Translations under genes and position numbers: made by a program | Shown here: positions 15,101 through 16,274 of the stretch, one piece after another | Layout: every line of letters starts with the position of its first letter | Numbering within the stretch: the first letter of the stretch is position 1 | Notes under the pieces: model-generated | Seen by the model: the letters and a program-made list of their open reading frames with translations, nothing else | Databases searched by the model: none | What the model was told of the DNA's origin: nothing | DNA from: Goniomonas avonlea | Taxonomy: Eukaryota; Cryptophyceae; Goniomonadida; Goniomonadaceae | Length of the DNA stretch: 16,274 bases | Assembly (NCBI GenBank): GCA_003573635.1 | Contig: QUTJ01031735.1 | Span: 1-16,274, forward strand | Direction of reading: 5' to 3'

Positions 15101-16274
15101 ACCTGCTGGGCAGAAGAGAGCCAGGAGCTATGTAGGAGACGGTGGCAGACAGTGTGCCAGCTCTGACATTGACGCTCATGACCTGCGCCTCGCTCGGGCC
15201 GGGGCCTCGGGGTGCGCGACACGTCAGGCTCGACGGCGACGTCCATGTCGACGCCTCGCAGCCAGAGTGGCGGACCCGCTGGAACGGGGAGGCCCGCGGC
15301 GCGCTGCGGCCGATGACGGTGACGGTGACGCTGCCAGTGACTGGCACGTTGGTTCGGATGTAGGACGACCCGATGACGGCATCGGAGGTGTACGCCAACG
15401 TTAGGCTCTGCGGTCCGAAGAACGGCCCCACAGTGGCAGCAGCAATGTGGGACGCAGCAGCTCTGACTGCTGAGGTTTTGAGGACGAGGCTGGACTGGGA
15501 CACCCAGCGGGATACCTCACACGGGGTGCGGCCGATACTGGCAGCAAGCGACCTATCCTGCGACAGCAAGACGCCGAAGAGGGTCACAACCAGGCTACCC
15601 GAGACCGGTGCGTTGACTCGGGTCATCTCAGTCACCAACGGGACCCCGAACGAGACCACCCTTGTCATCGAGCCAACGGATTGCAGAGCCGTAGCGACGA
15701 GCCGTGCCGCTGCCCAGGGATCCCCGCTGAAAACTTTACACCTGATAGACGACTCGGACGACCACACGCTGGCTGCACCACCGGTCTCTGCCATACGCAC
15801 CCTTGGGCTGGCAATCAACAATGAACCGGTGAGCTGGCTCCCGCCCGCGCCCAATCCACGTCCCAGTACGGTCACGCTCAGTGCACCCGAGGCCGGTACG
15901 TTCTTGGCCACGACGCTACTGGGTGTAGGACGATTTGCAGTGAAGATGGTGGTAACCGTACCGACCCGCGTCTGCCCGGACATGACGAGTCTCGGCCTTA
16001 ACGCCCTCCCAGACGGGGGCCGAACGGCCATAGAGGTGTCCGAAGTCCACCGTGTGCCCATGGAGTTGGTCTGCGTGAAGGCGACCGAGTTGGTGTTGTC
16101 TCGGGCCCCCCCGATGGCAACTCCGAGGACCGTCACCGACTTTGCGCCGGTGGCAGGACCGTTGGAAGGCGCCGCCCTGGCCAAGGCTGGGTTGTCATAC
16201 GTCAACGCAGCCGTGGCAGTGGACGCCATGCGTACTGTGGCGGCCACAGCGAGCGCGGCTTTGGAGGCGGCCCG
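1..16274 (-). CDS. Giant mosaic repeat protein, internal part (19 exons, open at both edges)
   Basis: Whole gene model on the minus strand. Exons in coding order: 16274-9289, 8798-7562, 7276-6933, 6702-6213, 5766-5578, 5355-5209, 4994-4905, 4570-4433, 4296-4219, 4039-3779, 3399-3343, 3014-2904, 2733-2523, 2393-2122, 2003-1851, 1625-1299, 1026-969, 624-514, 182-1. They sum to 11,442 nt, exactly 3,814 codons without a stop, and every junction keeps phase. Domains in order: nine IPT/TIG-like repeats, three Calx-beta-like repeats, 24 filamin-like repeats. All are beta-sandwich folds typical of large adhesive or structural proteins. At least 20 N-glycosylation sequons favour an extracellular location (inference). 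No enzyme motif is visible. Start codon, signal peptide, terminus and promoter are outside. Splice sites were chosen by eye without transcript data, so single junctions may shift although the chain as a whole is well constrained. Confidence 0.88.
183..513 (-). other. Intron 18 (331 nt)
   Basis: Donor GTACGT at 513; acceptor CATACCCGCAG ending at 183, with CTCAC 11 nt upstream. It holds an imperfect 24/26-nt G-rich tandem duplication (275-324, core GGGGGGCGGCGAGC) and an ATAGA-rich patch (about 421-477). No gene. Confidence 0.82.
275..324. repeat. Imperfect 24/26-bp tandem duplication
   Basis: Two adjacent units share GTGGGGGGCGGCGAGC on the plus strand, with small differences before and after. 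G-rich, intronic. Confidence 0.85.
514..624 (-). CDS. Exon 18: start of a filamin-like repeat
   Basis: 111 nt: two bases complete the glycine of exon 17, then 36 codons, then one base. It encodes S-P-S-A-L-S-S-V-P-T-G-G-G-L and V-C-I-K-L-R-D-A-Y-S-N-P, the R-D-x-x-x-N loop. Acceptor ACCACAG at 627-625; donor CCCG|GTACGT at 513. A closer AG (CTCTTAG, about 608) has a better pyrimidine tract but breaks the phase with exon 17. Confidence 0.87.
625..968 (-). other. Intron 17 (344 nt)
   Basis: Donor GTAATT at 968; acceptor TGACCACAG ending at 625. Unlike the other long introns it has ordinary sequence complexity, with no tandem repeat or purine tract. No open frame carrying recognisable motifs on either strand, no tRNA and no mobile element seen. 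Confidence 0.8.
969..1026 (-). CDS. Exon 17: 58-nt closing strand of a filamin-like repeat
   Basis: 58 nt: 19 codons plus one base, starting phase 0 at acceptor AATGGCCAG and ending phase 1 at donor CCTG|GTAATT (968). The peptide V-T-R-G-G-V-H-V-P-S-S-P-I-A-V-T-V-L-P is a textbook closing strand (S-S-P-I-A-V-T-V-L-P-G once the glycine is completed by exon 18). Very short, but motif, phase and splice sites agree. Confidence 0.88.
1187..1214. repeat. (GTGGGT)n microsatellite in intron 16
   Basis: Four to five GGTGTG hexamers on the plus strand. Too short and in the wrong setting to be telomeric. Confidence 0.93.
1299..1625 (-). CDS. Exon 16: filamin-like repeat
   Basis: 327 nt (109 codons), phase 0 at both ends. 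The acceptor TTGGCAG ends at 1626; the donor TCG|GTGAGG lies at 1298. It opens V-I-L-F-G-Q-D-I-L-D-N-P (closing strand, D-N-P for G-S-P), then V-A-G-Q-P, then a near-complete repeat with V-V-V-E-P-R-D-R-F-S-N and T-I-A-G-S-Y-S-V-S. An N-G-T sequon lies between. Intron 16 (1298-1027, 272 nt) has a GTGTGG microsatellite. Confidence 0.92.
1851..2003 (-). CDS. Exon 15: filamin-like repeat, middle
   Basis: 153 nt (51 codons), phase 0 at both ends. The acceptor CCTCCTCACAG has a CTCAC about 15 nt upstream; the donor ACA|GTGCGT is at 1850. The peptide V-L-A-D-E-S-G-P-T-G follows the D-T-F-G-N-P loop of exon 14 and ends V-L-G-T-H-K-A-T, which joins V-I-L-F-G-Q-D-I-L-D-N-P in exon 16 to complete the strand before the closing motif. 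Intron 15 (1850-1626, 225 nt) shows nothing notable. Confidence 0.88.
2122..2393 (-). CDS. Exon 14: filamin-like repeat end and next repeat start
   Basis: 272 nt. With the acceptor at 2395-2394 (GTGAG|CG) the peptide begins A-L-F-P-P-T-T-V-D-V-T-D-G-G-A-G-T-Y-W, an excellent 'V-x-V-x-D-x-x-x-G-x-Y' strand, but the acceptor follows a run of nine G and has no pyrimidine tract. An in-frame alternative (GGCGCAG, exon start 2348) has a GTGAC motif 15 nt upstream but removes 15 residues of that strand. The exon goes on to T-L-A-G-S-R-G-S-V-C-I-T-A-S-D-T-F-G-N-P and ends at donor CCG|GTGCGT (2121), phase 0. Intron 14 (118 nt) contains a run of 14 C on the plus strand. Confidence 0.85.
2427..2470. 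repeat. CCAG/GACT/ACAG tetranucleotide run in intron 13
   Basis: Four CCAG copies grade into ACTG and then ACAG copies on the plus strand, a drifting tetranucleotide microsatellite within intron 13. Confidence 0.95.
2523..2733 (-). CDS. Exon 13: filamin-like repeat, first part
   Basis: 211 nt, starting in phase 0 at acceptor TGATTGTAG (CTGAC about 13 nt upstream) and ending in phase 1 at donor GCGG|GTGAGT (2522). It encodes L-T-G-R-A-I-L-P-D-G-S-G, then V-G-T-A-I-T-F-S-V-A-L-R-S-S-T-G-I, where S-S-T-G-I replaces the usual D-x-x-G-N, and ends F-N-A-T-V-A. Intron 13 (129 nt with the preferred acceptor) has an unusual acceptor choice described under exon 14. Confidence 0.85.
2904..3014 (-). CDS. 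Exon 12: closing filamin-like strand and linker
   Basis: 111 nt (37 codons), phase 0 at both ends. It starts V-L-K-L-S-V-Q-T-S-S and contains H-I-A-G-S-P-F-R-A-I, the clear closing strand of a filamin repeat, then a linker ending P-P-L-C-E at donor GAG|GTGCTT (2903), the weakest donor of the set. An AG nine bases upstream (exon start 3023) would add M-H-Q in frame. I prefer 3014 from repeat alignment and branch-point distance. Intron 12 (2903-2734, 170 nt) shows nothing notable. Confidence 0.82.
3015..3342 (-). other. Intron 11 (328 nt), long purine/pyrimidine tract
   Basis: Donor GTAACC at 3342; acceptor GCACCAG ending at 3015, with CTGAC about 15 nt upstream. From 3031 to 3216 the plus strand is almost entirely purine, so the transcript carries a pyrimidine tract of about 185 nt next to the acceptor. 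No gene content. Confidence 0.8.
3343..3399 (-). CDS. Exon 11: 19-residue mini-exon
   Basis: 57 nt, phase 0 at both ends. The acceptor GCCGGCAG ends at 3400; the donor CCGCAG|GTAACC has its GT at 3342-3341. It encodes I-T-V-F-D-V-L-V-E-V-T-Y-I-T-T-L-Q-P-Q, linking the mid-repeat strand of exon 10 to the closing strand of exon 12. Nothing in it alone is diagnostic; it is supported by splice sites, phase, and the missing piece of the repeat between its neighbours. Confidence 0.78.
3531..3619. repeat. 9-bp (CCACCACTG)n array in intron 10
   Basis: About ten copies with one variant (CCACCACTA) near 3554. It reads as His/Cys or Thr/Ala runs on the plus strand, a consequence of the repeat rather than a coding sequence. 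Confidence 0.95.
3637..3757. repeat. 29-bp minisatellite, four identical copies
   Basis: Four consecutive 29-bp units starting AACCACACACCACCGT on the plus strand (3637, 3666, 3695, 3724), with no differences that I can see, then five bases of a fifth. Lack of divergence suggests recent expansion. The sequence is unrelated to the other 29-bp array in intron 4. Confidence 0.97.
3779..4039 (-). CDS. Exon 10: end of one filamin-like repeat and start of the next
   Basis: 261 nt (87 codons), phase 0 at both ends. The acceptor CATCCAG|GTC opens V-T-T-F-A-R-H-V-R-G-S-P-I, the closing G-S-P strand, followed by the linker V-N-P-G-A-I-D-P-A-N-C. The next repeat has T-F-T-V-E-M-R-D-K-H-H-N, a variant of R-D-x-x-G-N. 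The exon ends L-E-L-Q-P-V at donor GTG|GTATGT (3778). The linker D-P-A-N-C recurs in exon 1 (P-D-P-A-N-C, near 12150), a sign of repeat duplication. Confidence 0.9.
4219..4296 (-). CDS. Exon 9: 26-residue filamin-like strand
   Basis: 78 nt, phase 0 at both ends. The acceptor CTCCTGCAG has a good pyrimidine tract; the donor is CTCCAG|GTGCGT (4218). It encodes G-P-V-V-D-F-N-D-G-T-F-R, then S-A-S-Y-S-L-Q: the 'D-x-x-D-G-x-Y' and 'x-G-x-Y-x-L' strands of the repeat, flanked by introns at both strand borders. Intron 9 (4218-4040) is 179 nt; its donor and acceptor both read TCCAGGT across the splice point. Confidence 0.88.
4433..4570 (-). CDS. Exon 8: filamin-like repeat, GN loop
   Basis: 138 nt (46 codons), phase 0 at both ends. 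The acceptor CCACAG|GGG starts the peptide G-H-D-S-N-G-N-K-L-V-S-G, a good match to the filamin 'D-x-x-G-N' loop after the strand in exon 7. C-D-D-M-C-T follows, a close cysteine pair. The exon ends S-A-R-V-L-L-V at donor GTT|GTGCGT (4432). Intron 8 (4432-4297) is only 136 nt. The open frame extends upstream of 4570 and downstream of 4433, but neither extension carries repeat motifs. Confidence 0.88.
4571..4904 (-). other. Intron 7 (334 nt)
   Basis: Donor GTATGC at 4904; acceptor GACCACAG ending at 4571, with CTCAC about 16 nt upstream. Mixed-sequence intron with only a three-fold TCCCGA run near 4650-4668. I see no gene, RNA or mobile element in it. Confidence 0.8.
4905..4994 (-). CDS. Exon 7: linker and first strand of a filamin-like repeat
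   Basis: 90 nt (30 codons), phase 0 at both ends. The acceptor TGTCGCAG ends at 4995; the donor ATCCAG|GTATGC lies at 4904. It encodes L-P-S-D-L-A-L-L-Y-S-T-F, then I-T-A-G-Q-P-V-T-V-I-I-Q, the typical opening 'A-G-x-x-V-x-V' strand. The next exon supplies the D-S-N-G-N loop. It is too short for ordinary gene-finding but is fixed by phase, splice sites and repeat pattern. Confidence 0.88.
5209..5355 (-). CDS. Exon 6: filamin-like repeat, middle and end
   Basis: 147 nt (49 codons), phase 0 at both ends. The acceptor GCCTTTCAG ends at 5356; the donor CTG|GTGAGC has its GT at 5208-5207. The peptide V-N-G-T-S-S-P-P-C-V-M continues exon 5 and contains the strand T-G-R-Y-S-V-A-V-R-V that pairs with the A-G-x-Y strand of other units. 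Two cysteines (P-P-C-V and I-N-C-D) lie about a dozen residues apart and could form a disulfide; cysteines are otherwise rare in this protein. Intron 6 (5208-4995, 214 nt) shows nothing notable beyond a CTCAC motif 12 nt before its acceptor. Confidence 0.9.
5475..5526. repeat. (GTTGGT)n microsatellite in intron 5
   Basis: About eight imperfect copies of a GGTGTT hexamer on the plus strand, with single-base variants such as GGCGTT and GGTGTC. Intronic; no coding role supported. Confidence 0.95.
5578..5766 (-). CDS. Exon 5: end of one filamin-like repeat and first half of the next
   Basis: 189 nt (63 codons), phase 0 at both ends. The acceptor is CCACAG|GTG. The first residues, V-G-S-S-S-V-S-V-T-V-L-P-G, supply the closing strand and P-G linker missing from exon 4. 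A new repeat follows, with R-D-G-F-R-N in the usual R-D-x-x-G-N place. The exon ends N-N-V-T-V-L-V-K-Q at donor CAG|GTGCGG (5577). Intron 5 (5577-5356, 222 nt) holds a GTTGGT hexanucleotide run. Confidence 0.88.
5895..5944 (-). repeat. Diverged copy of the 3' end of exon 4 inside intron 4
   Basis: A 26-nt core here matches the exon 4 sequence around 6220-6246 at 21 of 26 positions without gaps, and would encode Y-V-L-T-E-T-V-N-S-R against Y-V-L-T-V-T-M-D-S-R in the exon. Weaker similarity continues a few bases each side. It lacks the donor and the following strand. It looks like a relic of a duplicated filamin-repeat strand stranded in the intron. Confidence 0.6.
5950..6204. repeat. 29-bp minisatellite, 8.8 copies
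   Basis: Eight full units and a 23-nt partial unit, each starting CTGCATACTGGCCC on the plus strand. Units are identical except that units 2 and 7 carry G instead of A at position 27. The array lies wholly in intron 4. It has no stop codon in any of the three minus frames, so the repeat reads as open frames with a 29-residue period rich in C, W, V and G. I regard these frames as non-coding: the flanking exons join in phase across the array and restore the filamin motif. Confidence 0.97.
6213..6702 (-). CDS. Exon 4: two filamin-like repeats
   Basis: 490 nt. Joining exon 3 (A-G) to the first base G gives arginine and restores the motif F-S-V-L-A-R-D-E-Y-G-N, which fixes the acceptor ACACCAG at 6704-6703. 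The exon completes that repeat (D-S-P-F-S-I-A-V-T-A-G), then encodes most of the next with R-D-K-Y-G-N and S-G-T-Y-V-L-T-V-T. It ends M-D-S-R-A at donor GCG|GTGCGT (6212), phase 0. If the intron were read through, the frame would stay open across the minisatellite up to about 5904, but with composition unlike the rest of the protein. Confidence 0.92.
6933..7276 (-). CDS. Exon 3: filamin-like repeat continuation
   Basis: 344 nt. The acceptor CGCCGCAG ends at 7277, with a CTGAC branch-like motif about 18 nt upstream. The first codons, V-A-F-S-P-V-D-V-F-G-N-P, continue the strand left by exon 2 and supply the D-V-F-G-N loop. The exon closes that repeat with I-S-G-S-P-L-S-I-D-V and starts the next, ending in T-A-T-F-S-V-L-A plus two bases. 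The donor is CCAG|GTGCGT at 6932, phase 2. It is followed on the coding strand by a run of TG dinucleotides. Intron 3 (6932-6703, 230 nt) is otherwise CA/CCG-rich on the plus strand. Confidence 0.9.
7562..8798 (-). CDS. Exon 2: filamin-like repeats 11 (second half) to 14 (first strand)
   Basis: 1,237 nt. It starts with one base completing a leucine codon from exon 1, then reads V-D-A-T-A-P. It finishes repeat 11, encodes repeats 12 and 13 in full (with linkers ending V-V-P-A and H-V-M-P-G), then the whole of the next unit with D-Q-W-S-N in the GN loop, and stops within the 'V-V-A-G-A-F-F-E' strand of the following one. The donor is GAG|GTGGGT with the GT at 7561-7560, phase 0. The reading frame continues open past the donor but loses the repeat pattern immediately, which supports splicing there. 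Sequons N-R-T, N-G-T and N-L-T are present. No plus-strand alternative has comparable domain support. Confidence 0.92.
8799..9288 (-). other. Intron 1 (490 nt)
   Basis: Donor GTAAGT at 9288; acceptor CAACAG at 8804-8799. This is the largest intron in the window. From about 8992 to 9280 the plus strand is strongly purine-rich (GGGAGG, GGAAGG, GGAGGGGG runs), so the transcript carries a long pyrimidine-rich tract near its 5' half. The rest holds no gene I can support. An alternative AG at 8823-8822 follows an in-frame ATG but gives the wrong phase, so the acceptor at 8799 is preferred. Confidence 0.8.
9289..12780 (-). other. Protein region: filamin/ABP280-like repeats 1-11 (first part of the array)
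   Basis: Tandem immunoglobulin-like repeats of about 95-120 residues, each with a P-G or P-A linker, an 'A-G' strand, a 'D-x-[FY]-G-N'-type loop (D-K-Y-G-N, D-S-F-G-N, D-A-F-G-N, D-V-Y-G-N), an 'A-G-x-Y-x-L-x-V' strand and a 'G-S-P-F-x-L-x-V' closing strand. This is the filamin repeat pattern. The first unit (about 12780-12470) is degenerate, with R-S-T-L-G-Y where R-D-x-x-G-N is expected. The eleventh is split by intron 1. Together with the units in exons 2-19 I count 24. The actin-binding domain of true filamins is not visible, and the sequons argue for an extracellular relative rather than a cytoskeletal filamin. Confidence 0.85.
9289..16274 (-). CDS. Exon 1 (5'-partial): IPT/TIG-like, Calx-beta-like and filamin-like repeats
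   Basis: A 6,986-nt open stretch of 2,328 codons plus two bases. It is open at the window edge: the first codons in frame (from 16274) read R-A-A-S-K and already belong to the tail of a repeat, so the GTG at 16247 is not a real start. It encodes nine IPT/TIG-like repeats, three Calx-beta-like repeats and about ten and a half filamin-like repeats. It ends at a textbook donor, CT|GTAAGT, with the GT at 9288-9287, in phase 2. The stop just beyond lies in the intron. The uninterrupted 7 kb contrasts strongly with the intron-dense remainder, although the same filamin-like repeat family spans both. Confidence 0.95.
12795..13740 (-). other. Protein region: three Calx-beta-like repeats
   Basis: Three consecutive units of about 100-110 residues carry Calx-beta hallmarks: an opening T-E-x-G/G-N or D-E-G-N turn, an amphipathic 'V-x-L-x-L-x-x-x-P-x-x-x-V' strand pair, an acidic D-D-E/D-D-T/D-E-V turn, and a closing N-L-D-N-D or N-E-D-N-D motif. 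Unit 1 runs about 13740-13440 (T-E-A-G-G to L-D-N-D). Unit 2 runs about 13435-13115 (T-E-D-G-G to N-E-D-N-D). Unit 3 runs about 13110-12795 (D-D-E-G-N to A-K-D-T-P, with the last acidic motif degraded). In known Calx-beta domains such acidic residues bind calcium; whether these do is inference. Confidence 0.75.
13770..16190 (-). other. Protein region: nine tandem IPT/TIG-like repeats
   Basis: Each repeat opens with an 'N-x-P-x-T/S-G-x-x-x-V-T-x-x-G' strand (for example SNGPATGAKSVTVLG, KNVPASGALSVTVLG, TNVPVTGSVTVTVIG). It continues with a 'W-x-S-[DEQ]-[ST]-S' core and usually closes with a 'T-Y-D-x-P'-like strand. Repeat starts lie near 16170, 15900, 15620, 15355, 15105, 14840, 14585, 14320 and 14010, a spacing of about 85-103 residues. 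The opening G-x-x-V-T-V-x-G and the paired-cysteine positions resemble IPT/TIG immunoglobulin-like domains, but the sequences are degenerate. The family call is by pattern, not by search. Before the first repeat lies the tail of a tenth that starts outside the window. Confidence 0.7.

Noticed and set aside
16245-16247. GTG as the start of the giant protein
   Set aside because: The frame is open upstream to the window edge and already encodes the tail of a repeat; GTG is also an unlikely eukaryotic start.

Overview
This window is GC-rich nuclear DNA from a eukaryote, most likely a unicellular protist or alga. I infer this from spliceosomal introns with GT..AG borders, CTCAC/CTGAC branch-point-like motifs 11-18 nt before many acceptors, intronic minisatellites, and one enormous repeat-rich gene. 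I cannot name the species. I see no bacterial-type operon, RNA gene, transposon, CRISPR array, promoter or polyadenylation site.

Everything I can support belongs to one minus-strand gene that runs off both edges. I rebuilt it by joining open frames at splice sites that keep both frame and domain pattern. The result is 19 exons and 18 introns, with 11,442 coding nt (3,814 codons) and no stop. Exon 1 (16274 to 9289) is a single 6,986-nt open stretch already open at the window edge, so the true start lies outside. From 9288 down to 1 the gene is broken by 18 introns of 118-490 nt, and exon 19 is still open at base 1.

The protein reads, N- to C-terminal: nine IPT/TIG-like repeats of about 85-100 residues (about 16190-13770, after the tail of a tenth); three Calx-beta-like repeats (about 13740-12795); then 24 filamin/ABP280-like immunoglobulin-fold repeats (about 12780 to 1), recognised by a recurring 'AG...F.V..RD.yGN ... 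D..G.Y ... aG.Y.l.V ... GSPF.l.V.PG' pattern. There are at least 20 N-x-S/T sequons, few cysteines and no catalytic domain. This suggests a very large secreted or surface-anchored fibrous or adhesive protein; the function is inferred. Signal peptide and membrane anchor, if any, lie outside the window.

The introns hold most of the non-coding interest: a 29-bp minisatellite of 8.8 copies next to a relic of the preceding exon (intron 4), a second unrelated 29-bp array of four identical copies (intron 10), long purine tracts (introns 1 and 11) and several short microsatellites. The introns fall repeatedly at equivalent positions of the filamin-like repeat, which looks like a record of how the repeat array grew. 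No separate multi-gene system is present.
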